A stretch of 64,000 nucleotides of DNA, from assembly GCA_040880065.1 (NCBI GenBank), contig JBBDJE010000060.1:1-64000 (forward strand), read 5' to 3'. The notes below the pieces were generated by a model. The model saw only the letters and a list, made by a program, of their open reading frames with translations. It was not told the DNA's origin and did not search any database. A program made the translations under genes and the position numbers. The stretch is from Abyssibius sp040880065 (GTDB lineage: Bacteria; Pseudomonadota; Alphaproteobacteria; Rhodobacterales; Rhodobacteraceae). Shown here piece after piece: positions 41,947-53,068 of this stretch. Within the stretch, counting starts at the first letter, position 1; each line of letters starts with the position of its first letter.

Positions 41947-42447
41947 CTACCTGTTCCCTTGGGCCCGGTGGTGTTCTGCGCGGAGCGCGTGCTGCGCTGG
42001 CGAAAATACCTCGGCCAGCATGGCTTCAAGCGCGGCCTGGTCCTGCGGGTCAAAGGCGTCGGGCTGGTTGCTGTCGATGTCAAGCACGGCAATCAGGGTG
42101 CCCGCCCCGTCAATCACCGGCAAGACAATTTCGCTGCGCGTGGAACTGGCGCAGGCGATATGGCCGGGGAAGGCATCGACATCGGTCACCAGTTGCGTGC
42201 GCCTTTCGCGGGCCGCAGCACCGCAAACCCCGCGCGAAAACGGAATGCTCAGGCAGCCATGCCCTCCCTGATAGGGGCCAATCTTTAGCAATTCTGGTGC
42301 GGTGACACGGTAAAATCCAACCCAGTCGAACCGGTCATCACCGTGAAAAAGCTCGCAAACAACGCTGGCCATAAGCGCGATCTCGTCGGTCTCGCCTGCA
42401 CAAAGGCTGCGAATGGCGGGGATGATCTGGGGGTAGTTATGGCTCAT
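41947..42447 (-). CDS. GAF-domain protein, free methionine-(R)-sulfoxide reductase type
   Basis: 166 residues, one GAF domain. Cysteines lie in GCLSIPFSRGVCGAAA and in DAFPGHIACASSTRSE, the positions used in fRMsr enzymes for catalysis and resolution. The MSRA-type reductases do not have this fold. It should reduce free methionine-R-sulfoxide formed by oxidative stress, using thioredoxin. It is separated from nadC, which runs the other way, by 66 bp. Confidence 0.82.
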   Translation of the reverse strand: MSHNYPQIIPAIRSLCAGETDEIALMASVVCELFHGDDRFDWVGFYRVTAPELLKIGPYQGGHGCLSIPFSRGVCGAAARERRTQLVTDVDAFPGHIACASSTRSEIVLPVIDGAGTLIAVLDIDSNQPDAFDPQDQAALEAMLAEVFSPAQHALRAEHHRAQGNR

Positions 42448-42513
42448 ATCATCTGCTTATCAGGTCTTGGTGGCGCGTCAATCCTGCGCTATCAGGCAGC
42501 AAGGAGAATTCCA

Positions 42514-43383
42514 ATGAAACGCTACCCGCCCTATTTGCCGCCCGTTCTGATCACCCCCGCCGTGGCCGCTGCCCTGATCGAGGATTTGGGGGCGGCGGGG
42601 GATATCACCACGCTGGCAACGCTCGCGCCCGATGCGGTTGCCGCCGCAGTGATGAACAGCCGCGCGCATGGCGTGATTGCCGGAATGGAGCTTGCGCGCG
42701 CCGCGTTTGGCGCCATGCAGGCCGGTTTGGTGTTTGAAGCGCTGGTGGCTGACGGCGATACCGTTATGCCGGGGCAGGATATTGCGCGGATTTCCGGGAA
42801 TGCGCGGGCGATCATGTCGGCCGAACGGGTGGCGCTCAATTACCTGTGCCATATGTCGGGCATTGCCAGCCATACGGCGCAGTTTGTAGCGGCGGTGGCG
42901 GGCACCAAGGCGCAGGTTTGCGATACGCGCAAAACCACACCGGGGCTGCGGGCGTTTGAAAAATACGCCGTGCGCTGTGGGGGTGGGTCGAACCACCGCT
43001 TCGGACTGGATGACGCTGTTTTGATCAAAGACAACCATATCGCCGTGGCGGGTGGAGTGCGCGCCGCGGTGGCGCAGGCCCGCGCCTATGCCGGACATTT
43101 GGTGGCGATCGAGGTCGAGGTTGACCGGCTTAACCAGCTTGCCGAGGCGCTGGACATGGGTGTGGCCGCCGTGCTGCTGGACAATATGACCACTGCGCAA
43201 CTGCGCGAGGCTGTCGCGCTGAACGTGGGCCGCGCGAAGCTTGAAGCTTCCGGCGGGGTAACGCTGGACACGGTGGCAGAGATAGCGGCAACGGGGGTCG
43301 ATTATATTTCAACCTCGCGCATCACCATGGCGGCGGGAACGCTCGATATCGGGTTGGATATTGATTTGGCGGCACGCGCCTAG
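42514..43383 (+). CDS. nadC: Nicotinate-nucleotide pyrophosphorylase (quinolinate phosphoribosyltransferase)
   Basis: 289 residues from ATG 42514 with AAGGAG seven bases before it; the longer frame from 42343 runs into the fRMsr gene and is rejected. Motifs: EDLGAAGDITT, ERVALNYLCHMSGIA, CDTRKTTPGLR, KYAVRCGGGSNHRFGL, DNHIAVAGG, VEVDRLNQ, and LDNMTTAQLREAV. It makes nicotinate mononucleotide from quinolinate and PRPP in NAD biosynthesis. nadA and nadB are not in the window. Confidence 0.95.
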   Translation: MKRYPPYLPPVLITPAVAAALIEDLGAAGDITTLATLAPDAVAAAVMNSRAHGVIAGMELARAAFGAMQAGLVFEALVADGDTVMPGQDIARISGNARAIMSAERVALNYLCHMSGIASHTAQFVAAVAGTKAQVCDTRKTTPGLRAFEKYAVRCGGGSNHRFGLDDAVLIKDNHIAVAGGVRAAVAQARAYAGHLVAIEVEVDRLNQLAEALDMGVAAVLLDNMTTAQLREAVALNVGRAKLEASGGVTLDTVAEIAATGVDYISTSRITMAAGTLDIGLDIDLAARA

Positions 43384-43411
43384 ACCGCGTGCTGCGATAT
43401 TTCTGAACACG

Positions 43412-43442
43412 AAAAAGGCCGGGGGGTTAGCCCGGCCTTTTT
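43412..43442. terminator. Bidirectional intrinsic terminator between nadC and amtB
   Basis: AAAAAGGCCGGG (43412-43423) and CCCGGCCTTTTT (43431-43442) form a perfect 12-bp stem around a 7-nt loop. There are A residues on one side and T residues on the other, so it can stop transcription from nadC and from the convergent amtB. Confidence 0.9.
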
Positions 43443-43459
43443 GCAATTTTGGCGCAGGC

Positions 43460-44785
43460 TTAGCTGCGGGCGAATTCGGGGTAGGCTTCCATCCCGAGTT
43501 CGGCCATGTCAAGCCCGTTGATCTCGTCCTCAGACGAAACGCGGATGCCCATAGTGGCTTTCAGCACCAGCCAGACCACCATCGAGGTGCCAAAGACAAA
43601 GGCACCGACGATGAGGATGGAGGCGACCTGGCCAAAGAGCGTTGCATCGCCATTTGTCAGCACAACAGCCAGCGTGCCCCAGATGCCGCAGACCAGATGC
43701 ACAGGGATAGCGCCGACCGCATCATCGATTTTCAGACGATCCAGCAACGGCACAGCCAGCACAACCAGCACACCACCAACCGCGCCGATCAGTGTGGCAG
43801 CACCAAGGCTTGGCATAAGCGGTTCTGCGGTGATCGAGACCAGCCCCGCCAGCGCACCGTTCAGCACCATGGTCAGGTCGGGTTTGCGAAACAACAACTT
43901 GCTTGCCAGCAGCGCCGCAATGGCACCTCCGGCGGCGGCGGTGTTGGTATTGGCGAAAATCCGGCTGATATCGGCGACATTGCCCGCCGAGTTCATGTAA
44001 AGCTGCGAGCCACCGTTAAAGCCGAACCAGCCCAGCCACAGGATGAATGTGCCCAGCGTGGCCAGCGGCAGGTTGGAGCCGGGCATCGGCACCGTGCGCC
44101 CGTCGCGATACTTGCCAATGCGCGGCCCAAGCACGAGCGCGCCCGCAAGTGCCGCCCAGCCGCCAACCGAATGCACGACGGTCGACCCGGCAAAGTCGAG
44201 AAAGCCGAAATCTGTAGCAAGAAAACCACCGCCCCATTTCCAGCTTGCCTGAACGGGGTAGATCAGCCCGGTCAGCACGATTGTGAAGATCAGGAAGGGG
44301 GAGAGCTTGATACGCTCGGCCAATGTGCCCGAGACGATCGAGGCTGTCGTGGCGCAGAACATCAACTGAAAGAAGAAATCCGAGCCGACCGAAGCATAAG
44401 TCAGGTCGGGGTCGGTTTCGGCCAGGCCAACAGGGTCGAGCGCGGTTGTCGAGAATGCCCCGAGAATGTTCTGGATGGTCCAGGCATCGCCCGGATACAT
44501 CAGGTTGTAGCCGACAAGGTAATACATGATCGCGGCGATTGCGAAGAGCGAGATGTTCTTGGTGAGCTGGATTGTCACATTCTTGGAGCGCACAAGCCCG
44601 GCTTCGAGCATCGCAAAACCGGCCGCCATGAACATGACCAGAAAGCCGGTAACCAGAAACAAGAACGTGTTGAGAATATAGCCGATTTCACCAAGCACGG
44701 GTGGGGCGAGGTCTTGGGCCAATGCGGGGCTGGCAAGCGCCAGCAGGCCCGATAGCGGTAACAGAAGTTTCAGGGGCATTTTCAT
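43460..44785 (-). CDS. amtB: Ammonium transporter
   Basis: 441 residues. A signal peptide (MKMPLKLLLPLSGLLALASPALA) precedes eleven expected helices; key blocks are MLEAGLVRSKNVT, DFAGSTVVHSVGGWAALAGA and GADMNGALAGLVSITAEP-like sequence near the C-terminal half. It takes up ammonium at low external concentration and is blocked by GlnK. It overlaps glnK by four bases (44782-44785). Confidence 0.95.
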   Translation of the reverse strand: MKMPLKLLLPLSGLLALASPALAQDLAPPVLGEIGYILNTFLFLVTGFLVMFMAAGFAMLEAGLVRSKNVTIQLTKNISLFAIAAIMYYLVGYNLMYPGDAWTIQNILGAFSTTALDPVGLAETDPDLTYASVGSDFFFQLMFCATTASIVSGTLAERIKLSPFLIFTIVLTGLIYPVQASWKWGGGFLATDFGFLDFAGSTVVHSVGGWAALAGALVLGPRIGKYRDGRTVPMPGSNLPLATLGTFILWLGWFGFNGGSQLYMNSAGNVADISRIFANTNTAAAGGAIAALLASKLLFRKPDLTMVLNGALAGLVSITAEPLMPSLGAATLIGAVGGVLVVLAVPLLDRLKIDDAVGAIPVHLVCGIWGTLAVVLTNGDATLFGQVASILIVGAFVFGTSMVVWLVLKATMGIRVSSEDEINGLDMAELGMEAYPEFARS

Positions 44786-45120
44786 AGCGCGTCCTCGCCA
44801 GTTTCGCCGGTGCGCACACGCAGTGCCTCGTCGACATTCAATGTGAAAATTTTACCGTCGCCAATTTTTCCGGTATGCGCGGCCTTGGCCAGAACCGCGA
44901 CGATGTTTGCCGCCTCGGTGTCGGGCACGACTGTTTCAATGCGCAGTTTCGGCACATAATTGACGACATATTCGGCACCACGATAGATTTCGGTATGGCC
45001 AGCCTGACGGCCATAGCCCTTGATTTCGGATACCATAAGCCCTTGCACGCCCGCTTCGGTCAGCGCGGAACGCACATCCTCGAGCTTGAAGGGTTTGATT
45101 GTGGCGATGATCAGTTTCAT
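44782..45120 (-). CDS. glnK: Nitrogen-regulatory PII protein GlnK
   Basis: 112 residues from ATG 45120; the in-frame ATG at 45177 would add 19 unlikely residues. MKLIIATIKPFKLEDVRSAL and the T-loop EIKGYGRQAGHTEIYRGAEY carry the uridylylated Y51. GlnK senses 2-oxoglutarate, ATP and glutamine state and closes AmtB. The glnK-amtB order with overlapping stop and start is standard. A near-miss sigma-54 site upstream is discussed under rejected items. Confidence 0.95.
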   Translation of the reverse strand: MKLIIATIKPFKLEDVRSALTEAGVQGLMVSEIKGYGRQAGHTEIYRGAEYVVNYVPKLRIETVVPDTEAANIVAVLAKAAHTGKIGDGKIFTLNVDEALRVRTGETGEDAL

Positions 45121-45180
45121 GCGCGCTCCTTTGCCTTTCGCCGACCTTGTTGACCGACGCAGGCCAGAATGCTGCATCGC

Positions 45181-45300
45181 AACATAATGCCAAGGCTTTT
45201 GCTGCGAGAATGCACAGAGTTTTTAGATACGTGAGCAAAATATAGGCAATAATAATAATATGATTATAATTTAGGCATATCGTAAACGGCCAATGCGCCA
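45181..45300. promoter_or_regulatory. A+T-rich divergent promoter region, glnK / PBP1A
   Basis: This stretch is far richer in A+T than its surroundings, with AATAATAATAATATGATTATAAT around 45248-45271 (shortened units). It lies between the divergent glnK (start 45120) and PBP1A (start 45411) genes and most likely holds their promoters. No -10/-35 pair was fixed with certainty. Confidence 0.4.
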
Positions 45301-45410
45301 TCGGCAATGGCGCGCGCAGTTCGCAATGCCGGTGTTCGCAAGCGCTTATCGGCGTTCCCATCAGCGCCGATCCGCGCTATGGAGGAAAAAAACAAACGAG
45401 CAGGCGGCCC

Positions 45411-47522
<2,112 letters not shown>

Positions 47523-47535
47523 GCAGTTATGGCCT

Positions 47536-47640
47536 AGAGCGTGTTGCATTCATTTGCATTCACGCAATACGCTCTAACTTTTTGATAACGCATGTTGAAG
47601 TGCAGAAAACCGGTTCCCACTTTTCTGCAACTTGCTCTAA
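47536..47640. repeat. Hairpin intergenic repeat, copy 2 (composite)
   Basis: The first half contains GAGCGT-G-TTGC and its partner GCAA-T-ACGCTC. The second half reads TTTTTGATAACGCATGTTG, then TGCAGAAAA and TTTTCTGCA as a perfect 9-bp stem around CCGGTTCCCAC. It fills the convergent gap between PBP1A and mlaC, and the mlaC stop codon lies inside its last bases (47637-47639). See copies at 15944 and 52952. Confidence 0.8.
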
Positions 47641-48269
47641 TAGGCGCTCAGGCGGCGTGTAAGGGCCCCCACATCGCCACGTTCGGCTTCGAGCATGGCG
47701 CGCACTTCCTCGCGCTCGCTCGAAATCATGCGAATACCTTCGATGATCAGGTCGAACACTTTCGGGCGGCCACCGGCATCAAACACATGCCATTCCAGCG
47801 CGAAAGGCGATTTGCCCGGCTGGCGCACCTGTGATTCGACCAGAAATTGCGCATTTCCGGCCTCGCGCACGCGCACAATGGAAATATCAGCGCCACGGTA
47901 ATCGTTGAACTGGCGGCCGTATTTGAACGACATGTAATGCTGGAAAGCGGCGATGAACGCACGCTGCTGGCTGGCCGATGCTGCGCGGTAGGCCGGGCCA
48001 AGCACCGAACGTGCAATCGTTGCAATATCGGCATGGCGCCCGAAAAGTGCTTCAAATAGCGGCAATACCTGCGCTTCGGAGCGACCGGAATTGATAATGC
48101 CAAGCACTTCATTGATCACGGTTTGCACAAAGCTGGCAGATTGATCAGCGCTAAGCGCAAGCGCGCCTTTGGGCAGGGCAACAAGGGCCGCTGCCCCGGC
48201 AAGAACAAAACGGCGGTTCGGATTGCTGCTCGGATTGCGGCTCGGATTATTGTGCGAATGGGTCATCAA
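47637..48269 (-). CDS. mlaC: MlaC-like phospholipid-binding periplasmic protein
   Basis: 210 residues. A short Asn/Ser/Arg-rich leader made of near-repeated codons precedes a Tat-like motif NRRFVLAGAAALV and a signal peptide. The mature part (FVQTVINEVLGIINSG, then FKYGRQFNDYRGADI, WHVFDAGGRPKVFDLIIEGI) is the MlaC/Ttg2D family. It carries phospholipids between the outer-membrane MlaA and the inner-membrane MlaFEDB, keeping the outer membrane asymmetric. It overlaps mlaA by 23 bases. The MlaFEDB complex is not in the window. Confidence 0.88.
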   Translation of the reverse strand: MMTHSHNNPSRNPSSNPNRRFVLAGAAALVALPKGALALSADQSASFVQTVINEVLGIINSGRSEAQVLPLFEALFGRHADIATIARSVLGPAYRAASASQQRAFIAAFQHYMSFKYGRQFNDYRGADISIVRVREAGNAQFLVESQVRQPGKSPFALEWHVFDAGGRPKVFDLIIEGIRMISSEREEVRAMLEAERGDVGALTRRLSAY

Positions 48270-48990
48270 GATCCTCGACTACGGTTTCACCGGCAACGGC
48301 CCGGCGCTTGTTTTGAATATAGGCCAGCCGCTGAGCGGCATAGCTGTCGGTCGATTCATAAAGCAGCGTGTTGACCAGATCGGAATAGGCCAGCCTGTTA
48401 CCGACAATGCTCAGGCCGCGCAGTGCCAGCAGGTAATAGAGCTGATCTTCAGTGATCACATAATTCAGCGGGTCGATCGCCAGATCGACGACGATACCGA
48501 CGGAATCGCGCACCGAGCTGGCGCCAAAGAAAGGCAGTTCGATATAGGGACCGCTGGGCAGGCCCCATGTGGCCATCGTCTCGCCAAAATCGGTGTTGCG
48601 CGAGAAGACCCCGATTTCAGCCGCAGGGTCGCCAAGCCCAGCAAACCCAACGGTAGAGTTCAGCAAAAACCGCGCCAGAACAACACCAGCCGATTCCGGG
48701 TCTCCCTGCAACACATGGTTTACAAAATTGCGCGGCTCGCCAAGGTTGCCAGCGCCATTGTCGAGCATTTCGCGAAGTTCGGGCGGCACGATGCTGTAAA
48801 TCTCGGCGGCAGGCGCCAGAATCAAGCCATCGACTGCCTTGTTAAAGGCGTGGATGCTGCGGTTGGTCGGCTCGAACGGGTCAAGAATACCATCATTCAT
48901 GCCGGTTGTCTGGCCCGTGACTGCACAACCGCTTAGCGCAACTGCACCAATCAGCAAAAAGGCTTGAAAATTTATTGTCCGCAAAAGCAT
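48247..48990 (-). CDS. mlaA: MlaA (VacJ) lipoprotein
   Basis: 247 residues from ATG 48990; the frame upstream to 49053 is rejected because it would put 21 residues before the lipoprotein signal. The lipobox is ALSG-C with C22. The domain has DPFEPTNRSIHAFNKAVD, AGNLGEPRNFVNHVLQGD, TVGFAGLGDPA and TMATWGLPSGPYIELPFFG. It removes misplaced phospholipids from the outer leaflet of the outer membrane and hands them to MlaC. Confidence 0.93.
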   Translation of the reverse strand: MLLRTINFQAFLLIGAVALSGCAVTGQTTGMNDGILDPFEPTNRSIHAFNKAVDGLILAPAAEIYSIVPPELREMLDNGAGNLGEPRNFVNHVLQGDPESAGVVLARFLLNSTVGFAGLGDPAAEIGVFSRNTDFGETMATWGLPSGPYIELPFFGASSVRDSVGIVVDLAIDPLNYVITEDQLYYLLALRGLSIVGNRLAYSDLVNTLLYESTDSYAAQRLAYIQNKRRAVAGETVVEDLDDPFAQ

Positions 48991-49157
48991 GTCGCTATCC
49001 CGAATTACGATAGTTAAATATATTACATTCAGAGAGGAGTTAAACCCTAGCAAACGAATTTAGATGATATGTTGCGGGAACGCGCCGAAAATGCACCGCC
49101 GGTGATTGCAAGCGTTGCGAGAAATCGCCCATATAGCCTAATCTAAAGGAGTGGTAG

Positions 49158-50897
49158 GTGAGCCAAAGCCGAGCCGATCAACAAGGCGCACAGGAATTGC
49201 GCAGCATTCTACGTCAGGCGCGTGGCGGGTTCTGGGCAATTGGACTGTTCAGCCTTTTCGTCAACATGCTCATGCTGACCGGCCCGCTGTTTATGCTGCA
49301 AATCTATGATCGTGTGCTTGGCAGCCGGTCGGAGGCGACCCTGGCGGCGCTGTTTGCGCTGGTTGCAGCGCTTTTCATCATTATGGGCCTGCTTGAACAT
49401 GCACGCGGGCGCATTGCCGGGCGCATCGGTGCCCGCCTTCAGGCGCGGCTTGACGCGCGGGTTTTCGCCGCCGAGCTTGACCCCGGCCAGCAGGCCCGCA
49501 ATGCAGGGCGCCCCGCCACAGGTTTGGCCGATCTCGAGGCGATGCAGCGGTTTTTGGCGTCGCCCATTCTGCTCGCGCTGTTTGATATGCCATGGACGCC
49601 GCTGTTTTTGGTGGTGATCTGGATGTTCCACCCGCTGCTTTTTGCGCTGGCGCTGGGCGGTGGGTTGCTTTTGGTCGGGCTGACGCTGCTGTCGCAAATG
49701 GCGGCGCGCATACCGGGGCAGGTTGCTGCGCTGCGCGCGCGCAAGGCCGACCTGACGGCTGAAACCCTGCGCGTGCATGCCGATACCGTGCGCGGGCTTG
49801 GTATGGGCGAGGCGGCTTTGCAGCGCTGGCAGCTTGACAGGCAGGCAGCATTGAACGCGCAGCTTGGCGGGGCCGATGCCTCTGGCAGCTATGCCTCGAT
49901 GGCAAAGGTTATCCGTTTCTTTCTGCAATCCTCCATGCTGGCGCTGGGCGCATGGCTTGTGCTGCAAGACCAGCTAACGGGCGGTGCGATGATCGCCGGC
50001 TCCATCCTGCTTGGCCGCGCGCTGGCCCCTGTGGAGGTTATCATTGGCCAATGGGCCGTCGCGCAGCGCGCCCGCGCGGGCTGGGTGGCGTTGCGCGGTC
50101 TGCTTGGCAGCGCGCCCGTGCCTGCTATGCGCACCGAGTTGCCGCGCCCGCGCGCCATTCTCGATGTTCAAAACCTGACCGTTGTGCCGCCGGGCGGCAG
50201 CATGGCCGCGCTGCGCATGCTGAACTTCCGGCTGGAGCCCGGAAAGGCGCTTGGTGTGATCGGGCAATCGGGCTCGGGAAAATCCACGCTGGCGCGTGCG
50301 CTGACCGGCATCTGGCAACCAGCGGCTGGCCATATGCGGCTTGACGGGGCAGCGCTCGACCAGTTTTCGCCCGCAGCGCTTGGCCGCCATATCGGCTACT
50401 TACCGCAGGATGTAGTGTTGTTTGCAGGCACAATTGCCGAAAACATCGCCCGCCTACAGGCGGCGCCCGATGACGGGGCTGTGGTTGCTGCCGCGCAGAA
50501 AGCCGGTGCGCACGAGATGATTCTGGCCCTGCCAAATGGCTATGACACGCCGGTTTCACCCGGTAGCAGCCGCCTGTCGGGTGGGCAAAAACAGCGCATC
50601 GGGCTGGCGCGCGCCATGTTTGGCGAACCGGTTCTGCTGGTGCTGGACGAGCCGAATTCCAACCTCGATGCCGAGGGTGGCAACGCGCTCAACGCCGCAA
50701 TTCGCGCACATAAGGCCGCCGGTGGCGCCGTGATCATCATGGCGCACCGCCCTTCGGGCATTGCCGAATGCGAGCTGGTTCTGGTGATGGAAGCCGGCGC
50801 TGCCCGCGCCTTTGGCCCGCGCGACGAGGTGCTGAAATCGCAACTGCAAAACTACAATGAGGTTGCGCCCGGTATTGGCGCGAAGGTGGCAGAATGA
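49158..50897 (+). CDS. Type I secretion ABC transporter (PrtD-like)
   Basis: 579 residues with GTG start at 49158, AAAGGAG seven bases before. There is no C39-like N-terminal domain. The membrane domain has FWAIGLFSLFVNMLMLTGP and LFMLQIYDRVLGSRSEATL. The nucleotide-binding domain has Walker A GQSGSGKST from 369, signature RLSGGQKQRIGLAR and Walker B LVLDEPNSNLD. PrtD-type transporters secrete RTX proteases, lipases or S-layer-like proteins through a TolC-like channel. No RTX substrate gene is seen within the window. Confidence 0.92.
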   Translation: MSQSRADQQGAQELRSILRQARGGFWAIGLFSLFVNMLMLTGPLFMLQIYDRVLGSRSEATLAALFALVAALFIIMGLLEHARGRIAGRIGARLQARLDARVFAAELDPGQQARNAGRPATGLADLEAMQRFLASPILLALFDMPWTPLFLVVIWMFHPLLFALALGGGLLLVGLTLLSQMAARIPGQVAALRARKADLTAETLRVHADTVRGLGMGEAALQRWQLDRQAALNAQLGGADASGSYASMAKVIRFFLQSSMLALGAWLVLQDQLTGGAMIAGSILLGRALAPVEVIIGQWAVAQRARAGWVALRGLLGSAPVPAMRTELPRPRAILDVQNLTVVPPGGSMAALRMLNFRLEPGKALGVIGQSGSGKSTLARALTGIWQPAAGHMRLDGAALDQFSPAALGRHIGYLPQDVVLFAGTIAENIARLQAAPDDGAVVAAAQKAGAHEMILALPNGYDTPVSPGSSRLSGGQKQRIGLARAMFGEPVLLVLDEPNSNLDAEGGNALNAAIRAHKAAGGAVIIMAHRPSGIAECELVLVMEAGAARAFGPRDEVLKSQLQNYNEVAPGIGAKVAE

Positions 50898-52192
50898 GCG
50901 CGGCACCTTACAGCATCCACCGCCATGTGTGGCTGGGCTTTGCAGCACTTGTGTTGCTGGTTGGCGGGCTTGGCGTCTGGTCGGTTTCGGTTACGATTTC
51001 TGGCGCGATTGTGGCTGGCGGGCAGGTGATGGTCGCATCCAACCGGCAGGTTGTGCAGCACCCCGATGGTGGTGTTGTGGGCGAGATTCTGGTTGCCGAT
51101 GGCGACATGGTTGAAGCCGGTGCCGTGCTTATCAGCTTTGATGCAACCTTGCAGCGCAGCCGCCTTGCCGTGGTGGAGGGCCAGCTCAACGAGGTTCTGG
51201 CCCGCCGCGCACGGCTAGAGGCCGAGCGCGACGGTTTACGCAGGATTAACCTGCCGCCCGAACTGGCCGTGCAGGCGGATAACCCTGAAATTGCAAGGCT
51301 TATTGCTGGACAGACCAGCCTGTTTGAGGCCCGCGCTACCACATTGGCGGGCGAACGGGCACAACTGGCCGAACGCATCACGCAGATCGAGAACCAGATC
51401 GCCGGGGCCAGCGCGCAGCGCATTGCCCTGCAAACCCAGCTAGACCTGCTCCAGCCCGAATTGCGCGACCAGCAAGACCTGCTGTCGCGCGGCCTTACCC
51501 AGGCCGCCACAGTCTCGGCGCTTCAGCGCGAGGCGGCGCGACTGGCCGGCAGCATTGGCGAGATAGATGCCAGCATTGCTGAAAGTCGGGGGCGCATCGC
51601 CGAGATTGAGCTTGATAGCATTCGCCTTGGCAGCCGCTTTCGCGAAGACGCAATCACTACATTGCGCGACCTTGATTATTCCGAGATCGAGCTGCGCGAA
51701 AGCCGCCTGTCGCTCATAGAAACCCTGTCGCGGCTTGATGTGCGCGCCCCGCGCGCGGGCATTGTTCACGGGCTGGCCGTGCACGCCATTCGCGCCGTTG
51801 TGCAAGAGGCTGAGCCAATTCTTTACATCATTCCACAAGATTCGCCGCTGGTGATTGCCGCGCGCATCCCGCTGATTGATATTGATCAGGTTTATATCGG
51901 TCAGCAGGCACGGTTGCGCTTTGCGGCCTTTGATATGCGCAAAACGCCCGAATTGCTGGGCCAGATCACCCGCATTTCGCCCGATTCGCTTGTGGATGAG
52001 CGCGCCGGATTTTCCTATTACGCTGCCGAGCTCTCGCTGGTGCCGGGTGAGATTGCAAAGCTTGCCGAAGGCCAGACCCTGCTGCCCGGCATGCCGGTAG
52101 AAACTTTTATTGCCACGCGCGACCGCACGCCGCTTAGTTATCTGCTCAAGCCGATGGCGGATTATTTCAACCGCGCATTCCGCGAAGACTAG
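50894..52192 (+). CDS. Type I secretion membrane fusion protein (HlyD/PrtE-like)
   Basis: 432 residues. One N-terminal membrane anchor (about 17-36), lipoyl half NRQVVQHPDGGVVGEILVAD, a long coiled-coil hairpin (about 85-270), the second lipoyl half with DVRAPRAGIVHGL, and the HlyD-family C-terminus with LYIIPQDSPLVIAARIPL. It links the ABC transporter (overlap ATGA at 50894) to an outer-membrane TolC-like channel. The pair forms the inner-membrane half of a type I secretion system. Confidence 0.9.
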   Translation: MSAAPYSIHRHVWLGFAALVLLVGGLGVWSVSVTISGAIVAGGQVMVASNRQVVQHPDGGVVGEILVADGDMVEAGAVLISFDATLQRSRLAVVEGQLNEVLARRARLEAERDGLRRINLPPELAVQADNPEIARLIAGQTSLFEARATTLAGERAQLAERITQIENQIAGASAQRIALQTQLDLLQPELRDQQDLLSRGLTQAATVSALQREAARLAGSIGEIDASIAESRGRIAEIELDSIRLGSRFREDAITTLRDLDYSEIELRESRLSLIETLSRLDVRAPRAGIVHGLAVHAIRAVVQEAEPILYIIPQDSPLVIAARIPLIDIDQVYIGQQARLRFAAFDMRKTPELLGQITRISPDSLVDERAGFSYYAAELSLVPGEIAKLAEGQTLLPGMPVETFIATRDRTPLSYLLKPMADYFNRAFRED

Positions 52193-52263
52193 TGTGTTTT
52201 TGGGGCGACAAAGCCGGTATTTTGCCCTAACACGCAGCCAGATAACCACATCAAAGGCCTGCC

Positions 52264-52953
52264 ATGTTTGACCGTTCCATCAAAATCGCCCCCTCTATCC
52301 TGTCTGCCGATTTCGCCAATCTTGGTGCCGAAATCCGCGCGGTGGAAGCTGAAGGAGCCGACTGGATTCATGTGGACCCGATGGATGGCCATTTTGTGCC
52401 GAACCTGACCATTGGCCCCAATGTCGTCGCCGCCATCCGCCCGCATGTGAAAACCTTCATGGATGTGCATCTGATGATCGCACCCGCCGACCCTTATATT
52501 GAGGCTTTCGCCAAGGCCGGCGCGGACATGATAACCATTCATGCCGAATCCGGCCCGCATCTGCACCGCAGCCTGCAAGCGGTGCGCGGGTTTGGCAAAA
52601 AAGCCGGTGTTGCGCTGAACATGACCACCCCGATCAGCCATATCGAGCATATTCTCGATGCGGTGGATATGGTGCTGATCATGACCATCAACCCCGGCTT
52701 TGGCGGTCAGAAATTCACGCATTCCATGGTGGAAAAAATTGTCCAGATGCGCGCGATGATCGCTGACCGGCCTATCCATATCGAGGTGGATGGCGGCATC
52801 GATGCGACCACGGCCCCGCTTGTAGCCGCCGCCGGGGCCGATGTGCTGGTTGCAGGCTCGGCCGTGTTCAAGGGTGGCTCGGTTGCAACCCCGCAGGTTT
52901 ATGGTGACAATATGCGCGCCATTCGCGCAGCGGCAGCGGCGGCGCAGGTCTAG
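52264..52953 (+). CDS. rpe: Ribulose-phosphate 3-epimerase
   Basis: 229 residues. Motifs: KIAPSILSADFANLG, DWIHVDPMDGHFVPNLTIG, VDMVLIMTINPGFGGQKF, HIEVDGGIDATTAP and VAGSAVFKGG. It interconverts ribulose 5-phosphate and xylulose 5-phosphate. It is a lone gene here, ending two bases before copy 3 of the hairpin repeat. Confidence 0.96.
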   Translation: MFDRSIKIAPSILSADFANLGAEIRAVEAEGADWIHVDPMDGHFVPNLTIGPNVVAAIRPHVKTFMDVHLMIAPADPYIEAFAKAGADMITIHAESGPHLHRSLQAVRGFGKKAGVALNMTTPISHIEHILDAVDMVLIMTINPGFGGQKFTHSMVEKIVQMRAMIADRPIHIEVDGGIDATTAPLVAAAGADVLVAGSAVFKGGSVATPQVYGDNMRAIRAAAAAAQV

Positions 52954-53056
52954 CGCGTGACGCGTTCATAGCCATTCACGCGCCACGCCCTAACTTTTTG
53001 ATAACGCATGTTTTAAGAGCCGAAAACCGGTTCCCACTTTTGTTGCAACATGCTCT
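52952..53056. repeat. Hairpin intergenic repeat, copy 3 (composite)
   Basis: It contains GCGCGTGACGCG with a partner CGCGCCACGCCC, then TTTTTGATAACGCATGTT, CGAAAACCGGTTCCCAC and TTTTGTTGCAACATGC. The outer GCATGTT/AACATGC arms are perfect. It fills the convergent gap between rpe and the uronate dehydrogenase gene. The composite structure matches copy 2; copy 1 has only the second half. Confidence 0.8.
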
Positions 53057-53068
53057 GGCCCCCAAACG

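Noticed and set aside
43361..44755. A 464-residue plus-strand open frame
   Set aside because: Antisense to amtB, whose motifs are unmistakable.
45170..45193. Possible sigma-54 promoter upstream of glnK
   Set aside because: On the minus strand TGGCAT and TTGCG are present, but the GG-to-GC distance is one base short, and sigma-54 spacing is strict.
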